Source: Nageia nagi
Lineage: Eukaryota; Pinophyta
Length of the DNA: 64,000 nucleotides
Direction of reading: 5' to 3'
NCBI GenBank assembly: GCA_050084985.1
Contig: JBITNC010000002.1
Coordinates: forward strand, 38,006,001 to 38,070,000
Of the stretch, positions 36,380 through 47,189 are shown piece after piece (within the stretch, counting starts at the first letter, position 1; every line of letters begins with the position of its first letter). Position numbers and translations under genes: made by a program. The notes under the pieces were generated by a model. That model did not search any database, had not been told where the DNA came from, and saw only the letters and a program-made list of their open reading frames with translations.

Positions 36380-37955
36380 AATATTTATTTATTAAGATTG
36401 ACAACAAATATGAGCCCTCATCCTTCAAAGAAGCTTCAAAGCACAAGTGTTGGATGGAAGCCATGAAAGTGGAGTATGAGGCCTTTATGAAAAATAAAAC
36501 TTAGGAATTGGTGTCTTATCCTAATAAGAAAAATGTGATTAGTAATAAGTGGATCTACAAGGTTAAGTTCAATTCAGTTAGAGATATTATGAAATACAAG
36601 GCAAGTTTAGTAGCTAAAAGTTTTGCTCAAAAATATGGTGTAGATTATGAAAAAATCTTTGCTCTTAGCAAAGATGCCTACTGTTAGGATCATTCTTGCT
36701 CTTTTTGGATCTCAAAGATGGAAAGTTTTTCAACTTGATGTAAAGAGTGCATTTTTCAATGGTGAATTAGATGTGGAAATCTTTATGAATCAACCAGAAG
36801 CATTCATTATGGAAGGTAAAGAGTTCTTTGTGTGCAAACTAAAGAAGTCATTATATGAACTTAAGCAAGCACCTAAAGCCTAGTACAGGAAGATTTCAAT
36901 GTATTTTATAGACATTAGATTCTTCAAATATTTTTTAGACTACAATCTATATGTACTCAATCAAAAAAAGTCATGGTCTTGATTCTCCTTTATGTGGATG
37001 ATCTTTTAATAACTGGAAACAATGATGAAATCATTCAAGAGTGCATATCCAAACTTAAGGTAATATTTGAAATGATTTATTTTGATCTTTTACACTACTA
37101 TCTTGGAATGCAAGTGTATCAATATAAGGATTGTACTTATATTAATCAATCTAAGTATATATCAAACATCTTACAGAAGTTTAGAATGGAGGAATGTAGA
37201 TATGCTACGATCCTAATCTCTTTAGGAATCATTATTTCTCAGAGCTCCAACTCTCAGTTAGTTGATGCTATAGCTTACAGGCAATTAATTGGTAGTCTTT
37301 TATATTTAACTATATCTAGGTCAAATATTACTTATGCAATGATTTTGATGGCACGATTCATGCAAAAACCATATGTTGAGCATCTCAATGTTGTTAAGCA
37401 AATCTTGAGATATGTTGCAAGGACTAAGGATCTTGCTCTCAAGTATTCTAAGTTACCCTCATTTATTCACTTTAGATTTTTAAATTCTAACTGTGAAAGA
37501 GATAGAGATGATAGAAAATCAACCTCTACATATGTGTTTAAATTAGTTTGGGTGCTATCTCTTAGACTTTTAAGAAGTAGCCTATTATTTATTTTTTCAC
37601 CATAGAAGTTGAATATCAAGCCATGTCTGTTACAACCCAAGAAGCTATTTGGATAAGGCATTTTCTAAAATAAATTGGATATGAGCAACCTATCCCATCT
37701 TTGATTTTTTTAGATAATCAATCAGCTATTTTTTTAGCTAAGAATCTTGTGTTCCATTAGAGAATAAAACATGTAGAAATCTAAGGGCATTTTATCAAAG
37801 AGAAGGTTCTTGATGGCATCATACACCTAAAGTATTGTCCATCCACTTTGAACATCATTGATTTGTTCATCGAACCCCTCTTAGAAGCTCAATTCTGTAA
37901 GCTTAGGGATGCTATCAAATTAGTGAAGTTGTCCACAAGGGGGAGTGAAGTTTGA
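36380..37955 (+). pseudogene. RT and RNase H of element B (decayed)
   Basis: The RT palm shows FQLDVKSAFFNGELDVEIFM (36,735 on) and YVDDLLITGN near 36,995, an intact catalytic motif. AYRQLIGSLLYLTISRSNIT and RNase H remnants (VEYQAMSVTTQEAIWI) follow. The end of pol reads LSTRGSEV and stops at 37,953-37,955; the last codons coincide with a purine run CAAGGGGGAG. Several stops and a frameshift near 36,660 are present. Confidence 0.87.
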
Positions 37956-38402
37956 ATTCTTATGTTGAATTCATATTTGTGATGATAACTTCACCATTAG
38001 AAGGATTTTGTATTGTATATTATTGATTTTATTGTACACCTTCATGGTAAGTTTGCTCTGCATGAGGAACTTATACAAATTTTAGAGCAAAAAGATTAGC
38101 CAATCTAGCATTATTCAGTTATCCATGTGTGAGGAACTCTTATGTGCCTGTAAGCTTAAGGATGCTATCAGATTAGTGAAGTTATCCACAAGGGGGAGTG
38201 AAGTTTGAATTCTTGTGTTGAATTCATATTTGTGATGATAACTTCACCCTTAGAAGGATTTTGTATTATATATTATTGATTTTATTATACACCTTCATGG
38301 TAAGTTTGCTCTGCATGAGGAACTTGTACAAATTTTAGAGCAAAAAGATTGGCCAATCTAGCATTATTCAGTTATCCATGTGTGAGAAACTCTTATGTGT
38401 CT
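37897..38402 (+). repeat. 253-bp tandem duplication in the 3' region of element B
   Basis: Copies start gtaagctta at 37,897 and 38,150. Each includes the end of pol, the CAAGGGGGAG purine run and one gtaagtttgctctgcatgag hairpin motif. The first copy ends the reading frame; the second is downstream and noncoding. Confidence 0.9.
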
Positions 38403-38896
38403 TTCGGCACTATTCAATTATCCATATGTGAGGAACTCTTATATGCATTTTGTTTTGCTCTACTTTATATTAATAATCAACACATGTTTTATATATAGTA
38501 GGTGACTATGAGTTTTTTGCCTAGCAACTTTGTGATGACTTATAGTGCACCATTGATCAATTTATGATGGCATCTATCCTAGTTGATATGATAGTGTTTC
38601 ATCTAATTGATCTTATTTTTTGATCTACTTTTGACTTGTAGGTTTTCTACTTCAAGTATGTAAGCTCGTGGAGACTCTTCATGAATTTCAGTTAGATAAC
38701 TACTTGATGTATATTAAAATCGGTTGTAGTTAGTAATTGTATTGTAAACCATTTGTTACAATGGTAAAGTAGTGAGTCTCAAACTAGATCTTGCTTACTT
38801 CACAAATATGTAAAAAGGTTCTCATCTCCATTGTATCTATTTGAAGGAGAACTCTCTTACTTTCTTCTTTCTTTTTCACTCTATCCTAATATTACA

Positions 38897-38907
38897 TTAA
38901 GGGAGAG
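38897..38907 (+). other. Polypurine tract of element B
   Basis: The purine-rich attaagggagag lies immediately before the 3' LTR at 38,908, the expected plus-strand primer site. Confidence 0.85.
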
Positions 38908-39407
38908 TGTTGGAATGTATAATGCATTATTGTAAAGGTTTGTATTAATCCTTTTTATAAATTCACTAACACTTAAGGGTATCATTTGATACCTTAAGTA
39001 TTTAACTAAATATGATAATGTAACTTTTCCTACACTCCATGATATATGCATGCCCTTTGGGTAAAAGGATGTGCATGTCATGCTTTTGTACATTGGACAA
39101 AAGGGTGATCTAAAGATGAATTTTAGCCTATAAATAGAAGGCTCTCTCTTTGTGATTATACACCAATTTGTGAAGAAATGTTATGTTATAGGATAGTGTT
39201 TAGGAGTTGAGATTAGGAGGATTATAAGAGAGTTGTATTTGTGATTGAAGTAAAGATCTAGTTAGTGGATGTACTCCTAGTTGGAGGAACCACTTACATC
39301 TTGTGTTACATTGTGATATTGATTTATGAGTTTGTTAGATGTAAATTATGAGCTTTCATGTGATCTTGGAAGTTTAGAGTTGCTTATGTTATAGTTAAGA
39401 TCTCTCA
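38908..39407 (+). repeat. 3' LTR of element B
   Basis: It is 500 bp, TGTTGGAATG to GATCTCTCA, followed by the target duplication GCATG (39,408-39,412). Confidence 0.93.
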
Positions 39408-39412
39408 GCATG

Positions 39413-39731
39413 TGTACAAGTGCTCCTAAATCCAATGTTGGGAAAAATAGGTATTTATCCATGCTTAAGTGTGATCTAGGTTCTAAACAAGCCTTAGGAT
39501 TCCCATAATCAATTCTCAAGATCTCTAAGTATTATAAAATGAAAATAAATCATGCCAGCCTACTCTTGGGAAGAATACATCCCACTTGGGGCTCACAATG
39601 GGTTCCAACGAACATTTATATTTTTTATCCCAAGGACTAACAACCAAAGCATAATTAAATAAATAAATATTTACAAAGAGGAATCTATGGGATTCCATAA
39701 TTAATTACAATTTGCTAAAGGGGGCATCACA
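39413..39731 (-). repeat. 3' LTR of element C, inner part
   Basis: It continues C's LTR after element B and matches 44,037-44,355. It ends GGGGGCATCACA at 39,731. The next bases, aagcctcccctctc, are the minus-strand polypurine tract. Confidence 0.9.
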
Positions 39732-39769
39732 AAGCCTCCCCTCTCAAAATTGTTTGCCTTCAAAAAATG

Positions 39770-40960
39770 CAATGTTGGATGTGCTAGTATCTCTACTCCT
39801 TCTCATGCTAAATCTTCATCAGGCGAATCCTTCCATTTGATCAAGTATTTCTAAATTTGTCTTGATCTAAACTTCTTCACCCGAATCTCCAACACCTTTT
39901 TTGGAATAAAAACTAGTCATCCCTCATCATCAAGCAATGGGAGTGTAGTAGATGATACATCTTGCTATCTCGTGACCTTCTTCACGAGTGACACATGAAA
40001 GGTGTTATGGATCTTGCTGTCCTTGGGAAACTCTAACTCATAAGTAGCTTCCCTAATCTTGCATAGGATTTTATATGGCCCAAATAATATAGGATGTTGC
40101 AACTTCTCTTCTCTTCTCTTCTTGAGTGTGGATTTTTGAAATGGTTGCAATCTCAAGTATACAATCTCCCTACCTCAAATGCCCTATCATTCCTCTTTTG
40201 GTCATAGTACTTCTTTTGATGATTTTGGGCCATTTGCAAGTTATCTTTTAGGGATCTCATGATGTCTTGATATTCATGTGAGAAATATTTACCCTTTAGA
40301 GCTTTTCATTTGTCAAAAACCAAATTTGTGAAGTTAGGAGCATCATAACCATACAAATCTTTAAAAGGAGATATTTTTATAGATAAGTGGTATGTAAAAT
40401 TGTAGCAATACTCCCCAACATGGAGCCACTTGACCTACATTTGTTATTATCTTGTTACATAATATCTCAAGTATCATTCCACCCATTTATTTATGATTTC
40501 TGTTTGTCCATCCTTTTGGGGGTGATATATAATGCTTGAGCTTAGATTTGTGCCACTTAATCGAAACAACTCTTGCAAAACATACTCATAAACTTGTTAT
40601 CCTTGCCACTCACAATTCTCCTTGGCAACCCATGCAATTTGAAGACTTATTTGAAGAAAAAACCAATTGTCTTGTTGTATATGTGATAGTAATGGCAAAG
40701 AAATGGGCAAATTTAGTGAGCCCATCTACTACCACAAAGATACAATGTTTACCTTGCACCTTTGGAAGATCTATGATGAAATCCATAGAGATATATTCCC
40801 ACTTATATTGTGGAATGGGCAATGGCTGAAGTAATCTTACTGATTTTACATTCTCTTCCTTGTTTTCTTGGCATTGTACACACTCTTGGATGTGCTTCAA
40901 AATGTCCTATTTTAGCGCTTTCCATGTGAACCTATCTCTTATTGCCTTGTATGTCTTCAT
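39770..40960 (-). pseudogene. Integrase and chromodomain of element C (decayed)
   Basis: The minus strand reads HIQECVQCQENKEEN (zinc-binding part), YISMDFIIDLPKVQGKHCIF with the first catalytic Asp, then YHPQKDGQTEIINKWVE with the catalytic Glu region. The C-terminal text is GPYKILCKIREATYELEFPK and FHVSLVKKVTR (39,965-40,156). After a stop comes KYLIKWKDSPDEDL near 39,830, a chromodomain signature that places C among chromoviruses. Chromodomains direct integration to particular chromatin. Multiple stops are present. Confidence 0.88.
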
Positions 40961-41099
40961 AATGCTCATATGACCTATAAGGGGGATATTATGGAAAGCA
41001 TGGAGCACTTTCTCCTTTATTTATGAGTTAGAGATCAAGAAAATTTTGTTTCTTTTTAAAATTAGTCCCTCCCTAACCATGTATCTCTTACTTCTTACA

Positions 41100-42500
41100 G
41101 TCCCATCTAAAATGCCTTGAGCAAATTCATCTTTAACATATTCAATCATGATAGTTATTTTCCAATCAATAGTAACAGAGGAAAGAGAGTAAAAATATGG
41201 ATTTCTAGATAATGTATCGACAAATATATTCTTCTTTCCTTTAATATACTAAATCTCAAAATCAAAGGATTGAAGTTTACTTACCTACCTTTGTTGTTTC
41301 TCACTCATATATGACTGGCTAAGAAAGTGTTTCAAGTTGTTAAGGTCACTCTTGATGATGAATGGAACACAAACCAAATATTTCTTGAACCTTTTCAATG
41401 TATGCATTATGGCCAACATCTCCTTATCATACACACTAAATTTTTATTCTACACTTGTTAGTTTCCTACTCTCAAATGCTATCAGTTGTCCTTTTTGCAT
41501 GAATACATCCCAAACACCAAGTTTAGATGCATCTCACTCAATAGAAAAAGGAACTAAAAAATCAGGAATAACTAAGCAAGGATAGGAACATAGAAGCTTC
41601 TTGAGTGTCTCAAAGACCTCTTGAGCACCCTCACCCTATACAAATGCATCCTTCTTGGTCAATTGCATTGAGGGGGTAGTTAAGTGTGAGAAACCACATA
41701 TGAACCTCATGTCGTAATTGCACAACCCTAAAAACCCTCTCAACTATATCAAAGTGGTAGGCACTAGCCAATCCTGGATAGCTACAATCTTCTACTCATC
41801 CACTCTAACTCCCTCATGGTTGATTACATGACCTAAATACAAGATTTCACTCATGCCAAACTCACATTTATATTACTTAACATAGAAATTTTGCTCCTGT
41901 ACTATGCTCAAAATGTGGTCCAAGTGTTGGAGGTGCTCTTCCCACATTTTTCTATACACCAAAATGTCATCAAAGAAAACCAACATGAACTTTCTCATCT
42001 ATTCTTTGAAAACCTGATTGGAAAGTGGTTGGTGCATTAATCAATCCAAATGGCATAACTAAAAACTCAAAGTGACCATAATGACATCCATATGTAGTAT
42101 TATGGATATTCTCCTCCTTCATTCTTATTTGATGAAATCCATATCTCAAATCAATTTTTAAGAAATACCTAGCACCATGCAATTCATCAATGAGATCATC
42201 TACTCTAGGAATGGGATACCTATTTTTAATGGTCTTCTTATTAAGAAACGGTATTCAATGCACATATACATATTCGTATCCTTCTTCTTAACCAACACTA
42301 GTAAAGAGGCAAAGGAACATGAGCTTGGCCATATGAACCCCATGTTCAATAGCTCTTTGATGGTCTTCTCAATCCATCCTTGTAAACCTTCGAATGTTAG
42401 TAGGGAGTGATCATAACCAGCTTAGCCCTTGGCTCCATCTCCATGGTGTGCTCAAATCCTCTAGAGGGTGGCATCCATTTTAGCATATCCTTGAAAACAT
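41100..42500 (-). pseudogene. RT and RNase H of element C (decayed)
   Basis: On the minus strand, HTMEMEPRAKLVMITPY (linker before RT, near 42,440) is followed by ARYFLKIDLRYGFHQIRMKE (41,970-42,182) and GHFEFLVMPFGLINAPTTFQ. After a frameshift comes the catalytic VFFDDILVY near 41,965. The RNase H end shows FDFEI-YIKGKKNIFVDTLSR near 41,240. The order RT, RNase H, integrase is gypsy-type. Confidence 0.9.
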
Positions 42501-43154
42501 CTAGTTATTGGTCCAAGATGCATTAGACCTCTATTGGTTATGCCTTTGCTTCCCCATAATGTAACGTGGGGCCTCCCTTGGCTAGGGTAAAGATACAACC
42601 TCACTCTATCTCCTCCTAAACGATGACACTCATCTTCTTGGCTAACATAATATGAGTATTGGCCTCCAACCTACTATAGGAGGCTTCAGATCCAAGCAAT
42701 AGCTTTCGATCACTCCTCTTTTTCATATCCAATAGAGTAGTTGAATCTCTTATGCCCTCTGGTGGTCCATATCTAGATGTTGGGGTCATGGCTAGCTCTC
42801 CTCCTCCAACAATGGATTTTCTCCATGCCACCACTCCATACCCCATAAGATCTTGATAAAGCTAGAAGGTGATGTCTCTTTGGTGGTTCCTCAATAGATT
42901 TGGAGCAAGATTTCAATTTTTGGAGGATTTTATGCAGAGGAACAAATATGGGCTCCCATGTCTTCCCTCTCTTCTTGCTCATCTTCTCCTCATGTCATTC
43001 ACTCAAAAATCACAAAAGCCTCTTTCTTACCTTTAAAGGGATCTTTTTGTATTCAAATTTTTGAAGGAATTGATAAAAAATTATCTTTTCGAATCAAACT
43101 ATTTTACTTTGGATGTAGATCTAGCTTCCATTTCCTTAAGTGACAAGATCTTCA
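42501..43154 (-). other. Truncated 5' internal region of element C
   Basis: Only about 0.65 kb separates PBS from RT, where gag and protease should lie. Open frames at 42,616-42,982 (minus) show no gag core, CCHC knuckle or protease triad. An internal deletion is the simplest explanation. Confidence 0.6.
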
Positions 43155-43166
43155 GCTCTGATACCA
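43155..43166 (-). other. Primer binding site of element C
   Basis: On the minus strand, TGGTATCAGAGC lies one base from the 5' LTR edge. It is complementary to the 3' end of initiator tRNA-Met. Confidence 0.9.
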
Positions 43167-43167
43167 T

Positions 43168-44355
43168 TCTAGGATCCCACACATAATCTCAAGTGCAAAT
43201 AAGTAAAAATAATCAAGTATACACCTACATCTAAACTAAAGCCTCAAATACATGCATAAATAACCTCATAATGCCAACGTCTGTGGCTCATACAAGCATA
43301 TATGGACTTAAACACCCAAATGTTGCAAATATGGAAGTATACATAAGATATTATTGAGATCCAAATATCCACTATGGTATTATTGATAAAGAATGATAAA
43401 TGATACAATACCAATACCAAAGGGCTCAACATTGGCCTCCAAGGATCCAACTAGGGCACAATGGATACATAAATGTGATCATTGTTGGTACTATAGAACA
43501 ATGGATGGGACAACCTCACTCCCTCATCCCTGGATGCTTTGCTACAAAACTCCCATTTTTGGAAACCACTAAAGGTAGAAGTTTGATCTCAAAATACCAT
43601 TGGATGGATTAAGATAGTACATGTTAGTCATAGATTAATAAGATCCCTTAGCCTGCTAACCCTCCTAGATGTTGCACCTAAGGATATTGCTTGATGTTGC
43701 ACCAAGACTTATGTCCATTGTACGGTATGAGAAATAATAATAATCATGTATATGTAGCAATAATGCTCCAAGGCCTAATATAGCTCACATTAGATCTAAA
43801 TCTCACCTCAAAGTCATCACCTAGCCTTCATGTTCCAATATTGGCTTCTTAGAAGCCCAACAAAGACTAAAGAAGGTGCCTAAGGGTCATTCCAAGCCCA
43901 AAGTGGGTATATGGGCCCTTCTCATGCTCAATGTGGATCCTCATGCTTAACATGGGTCTAAAGGGCATGCGTGGGTGTCTATAAGTCATCATGGGCCAAT
44001 GTGGTGATCGAGGAGTCTCCCCAAGGCTGGTGCATGTGTACAAGTGCTTCCAAATCCAATGTTGGGAAAAATAGTTGTTTATCCATGTTTCAGTGTGATC
44101 TAGGTGCTAAATAAGGCTTGGGATTTTCACAATCAATTCTCAAGATCTCCAAGTATTATAAAATGACATTAAATCAAGCTAGCCTACTCTTTGGAAGAAG
44201 ACATCCCACTTAGGGTTCATAGTGGGGTCCAATGAACCTTTATATTTTATATCCTAGGTACTAACAACTAAAGCATAATTAAATAAATAAATATTTACAA
44301 AGAGGAATATGTGGGATTCCATAATTAATCACAATTTTTTGAAGGAAATGTCACA
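43168..44355 (-). repeat. 5' LTR of element C
   Basis: It is 1,188 bp, and pairs with the two left LTR pieces (861 + 319 bp). On the + strand it starts TCTAGGATCCC (TG changed to TC) and ends TGTCACA. It preserves the empty target site of element B at 44,032-44,036. Confidence 0.92.
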
Positions 44356-44500
44356 ATGTATAACTATTACCCTCTTCCATTTACACTTTGATTTGGTTAA
44401 TTTGATATTTGACTTCATAAGACTTACATAATCCTATTCAAGGTTTGAATTGCTTTTAATCAATTAATAATAGATTATAGGTATATAAATGGTAGAGGAT

Positions 44501-44771
44501 TAGGTCCTGACATGATGGTAAAAGCCCCTAACTAAGTGAGAGATGATCTCGTATTTGAATCCCTCAGGTCCCTGTCGAACTGGGTAGCAATCCTCCTCAT
44601 GGTACTCTTAGGAGCATAAAGAAGTTTACCCAATGCAGATGGTGTTATAAAGGCTTGAGAAATTAGGCAACAATGAATTAGAGGGGGGCCTATATCAAAT
44701 TCAACCCTATACCTCCACAGAAGAAGCCCAAGATACCGATCGATCACCATTACCAAAATGAAAAAGAAAAC
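44501..44771 (+). mobile_element. SINE, tRNA-derived type
   Basis: This 271-bp segment is flanked by the perfect 13-bp duplication aatggtagaggat (44,488-44,500 and 44,772-44,784). Near its 5' end are a box A-like tgatggtaaaagc and, about 35-40 bases on, a box B-like gtatttgaatccc (compare GGTTCGAATCC), as in RNA polymerase III promoters. It ends in an A-rich tail, accaaaatgaaaaagaaaac. A long target duplication, internal promoter and A-rich tail together define a retroposed SINE. There is no coding capacity. Which SINE family it belongs to is unknown to me. Confidence 0.8.
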
Positions 44772-44784
44772 AATGGTAGAGGAT

Positions 44785-45474
44785 CTTGAATTATTATGTT
44801 AAAAGAGAATTCTTAATATTATCAACTAATTAATGTAGTAGTAGTTTTAATGTTTTTGTCATTTGATAAGAACCTTCAACCTTTGATTCAATTGTTTGAT
44901 ACTAGTACATTATTTCACAAAGTTTAGGTGGATTTGTTGAAGATTAAATATATTTTCAAGTACCTAAGTGCATAAATAAAAGTGTTACCATTTCATATTA
45001 AATTCTATCTTAATATAAATAAAATTATATTATATTTACCTCAATAATATAATAAAAATATAAAATCAATATGTTAAGAGTGTAATGAGACCTTTTTAAA
45101 AAAATATTGTAGGGAGGAATTTAAAACTAATATTTTGTTCATATTGTTGAAAACAATTATGAGAACAATGTTGGAAAAAATTGTGTATAACAACAAAAAC
45201 ATTCACGTGAGATAGATTTATCCTAGAAAAAATCTTAAGATTTATCTTAGAAAAAATCTTTAAAAAAAAAATAGCAAAAAAACTATATGCATTAGATCTA
45301 TAAAATAAATTTATGTAAAATATATTTAATGCTTGCACTCATAGATCCTTTATTCAACTTCATATATCATTATTTAAATCTTCACACAATCATGGTATTA
45401 AATAACCATACCAATATAGGAAACCAACTCACAATTTTAAAAAACAAATACAACTTACCTATATGTGGGTGATA
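44785..45474. other. AT-rich DNA between the SINE and the LINE remnant
   Basis: No gene, LTR end or clear repeat is seen. It may include decayed LINE sequence upstream of the recognisable part. Confidence 0.5.
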
Positions 45475-45958
45475 AACATGCAAGTCACCTAACTATGAAT
45501 AATAAATACATATGAATTGAGAATTAATGTAGATAAAACCAATAGTATGATTATTAAATCTAAAAAGATGAATCTCCCTATGATCATCTTTAATGAATAA
45601 CCTTTAGAGATGATTCACTCTTATAATTATTTAGGTATCAATATTAATCACAACCTAAATTGGAATCTAAATATTGAAAAGTGATTTAAATGAATATGTT
45701 CTAGGTGGAAAGCCTTTTATGATCTAGAAAATAAATGTAAAAATGTGGGACTTTAGAAATATGATAAAAATATGATTATTTTCTCTTACTTGGTAACTCT
45801 AATAATACTTTATGGTTGTGAAGTTTGGGGTAGAAACGTTTCTTAACAAACATGGAATAAAATTGAACAAAATCAAAATAAATTTATTGTTTATAACTTC
45901 AAAATAAAAATTAACACATTATACCCTATTCTTCCTATAGAAATTGGCTACATGTAGC
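45475..45958 (+). pseudogene. LINE reverse transcriptase remnant, part 1
   Basis: The + strand reads INVDKTNSMIIKSKKMN near 45,530, then IHSYNYLGININHNLNWN near 45,610, and after stops IFSYLVTLIILYGCEVWGRN near 45,780 with WNKIEQNQNKFIVYNFKIK. The K-T-x-x-M, YLGI and YG-EVW blocks are typical of the RT C-terminal half and the post-RT region of non-LTR retrotransposons. There are several stops. It is cut at 45,958 by element D and continues at 53,405. Confidence 0.8.
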
Positions 45959-46441
45959 TGTTAGAATTTGTAATGAAATATTGTGAATATCTAAACTCCT
46001 TGTAAATTCAATTAATCACTTAAGGGTATGTAGATACCTTAAGGGATTAATTGAATTCTTTAATATGTAGACTTTGACTTTACCAAAGTGGTTAGTTGGT
46101 AGGTTAAAGTTAGGTGATACATTTATTATAACCCTAACCTTACCCTTGGGTTAAAAGGAGGTTAGGGAGGTGCTCTCAAGCTATAAATAGAGGGCCTCTC
46201 CTCTTGTAACATAACTAAGTTTTTGGAGTAAGATTACTCTACTAGTTGTGTAGGAGAGGAAGAGAATAGTTGTAAGAGGGGCATACTTGAGAATTGAGAT
46301 ACTAGTTGTGGATGTACTCCCAAGGAGAGAGGAACCACATTACACTTGTGTTATCTTGTGTGATTGTGTTATCTTATGTATGATTGAGTTTCCTAGTTTT
46401 AGGTCCTTGAGGATTTGTTTAGATCTAGTCTAAATCCTTCA
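45959..46441 (+). repeat. 5' LTR of element D
   Basis: It runs TGTTAGAATTTG to AAATCCTTCA. It belongs to a different LTR family from A, B and E, although gag is related. TATAAATA is at 46,192-46,199. Confidence 0.93.
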
Positions 46442-46443
46442 AT

Positions 46444-46455
46444 TGGTATCAAAGC
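46444..46455 (+). other. Primer binding site of element D
   Basis: TGGTATCAAAGC lies two bases after the LTR. It is one base different from the initiator tRNA-Met complement and identical to that of element A. Confidence 0.88.
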
Positions 46456-46460
46456 CTTGT

Positions 46461-46562
46461 TGTGGAAGCTCTTCTTCTTGGTGTAGAAGCTCTTCTTCTT
46501 GGTGTAAAAGCTCTTCTTCTTGGTGTAGAAGCTCTTCTTTTGGTGTGGAAGCTACATCTTGG
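46461..46562 (+). repeat. Five-copy 21-bp microrepeat after the PBS of D
   Basis: Units of tgtagaagctcttcttcttgg repeat about five times, with the last two altered. It gives a spurious open frame of (EALLLGV) repeats. Elements B and E have only related single pieces here. Confidence 0.85.
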
Positions 46563-47189
46563 TGATCCTTCTTCATTCCTCATCTTACACTCCATTGGTG
46601 AGGTAAATTCGAAGAGAAGGTATAAATTTCCTCCTCATTTGGTCATTTTTTGGATTATTACATAATGCTACTAACACATTATTTGCTATGTGTTAGTCTT
46701 TTTTAAATTATGATTAACAAGTTGCAATTTTTTACTAATCCTCTATGTTACTTGCAATTTTTAAATTGCTATAGTTCTTTTAAAAAGGGTTAGTATACAA
46801 AAATTGTATTTTTTTCATATTATATTGAACTTAAATGTATGTGTTGGTTCAATTATTTGATTAAATACCAATATATGATGAAAAATTGCAATATATACTA
46901 ACATTAATTATGTTATTACTATTTGCTTAAAAATAGTAATATATTATTGTGAAATTTCTCCTACATATACTACCATTTTTTATGTTAATGGTATTTTTGG
47001 TGAGGCATAAACATTTCCAAAAATGAGAGGAGGATAATTTTTTAGTCCTACTACAAATTTTTTTTGAGAAAGGACACCATACTATATATATATATATAAT
47101 TTTTGTTTAAAATATAATCAAAAATTTTATATATATATATATTTTATTTTTAAATTTGTTTAAAATAAAATCAAAATATATATTATAAA
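46563..47189 (+). other. AT-rich first part of the leader of D
   Basis: Noncoding, with TA dinucleotide runs near 47,080-47,150. No further feature seen. Confidence 0.5.

Larger units (their letters stand above)
30760..39407 (+). mobile_element. Copia LTR retrotransposon B, nested in element C
   Basis: Both LTRs are exactly 500 bp (30,760-31,259 and 38,908-39,407) and differ at roughly two dozen positions by eye. The target duplication is GCATG. PBS is at 31,262-31,273 and polypurine tract attaagggagag ends at 38,907. In order it holds a 2.7-kb leader, gag, protease, integrase, RT/RNase H and a 1-kb 3' noncoding region with a 253-bp duplication. All frames are broken by stops or frameshifts. 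Confidence 0.95.
29899..44355 (-). mobile_element. Ty3/gypsy chromovirus C, interrupted by element B
   Basis: The LTRs are about 1.18 kb: right, 43,168-44,355; left, 29,899-30,759 plus 39,413-39,731. The target duplication ATGTA is at 29,894-29,898 and 44,356-44,360. The PBS is at 43,155-43,166 and the polypurine tract (gagaggggagg, minus) is next to 39,731. The internal region is only 3.4 kb and encodes RT, RNase H, integrase and chromodomain on the minus strand. Gag and most of protease are absent. Integrase follows RT, as in Ty3/gypsy. Copia element B sits inside the left LTR. Without B the element is about 5.8 kb. Confidence 0.93.

Noticed and set aside
44501-44600. Functional tRNA gene
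   Set aside because: Box A and box B similarity exists but there is no acceptor stem or cloverleaf; the target duplication and A-rich tail point to a SINE.
46462-46665. EALLLGV-repeat open frame
   Set aside because: Produced by a 21-bp microrepeat just after the PBS of element D. No sign that it is translated.
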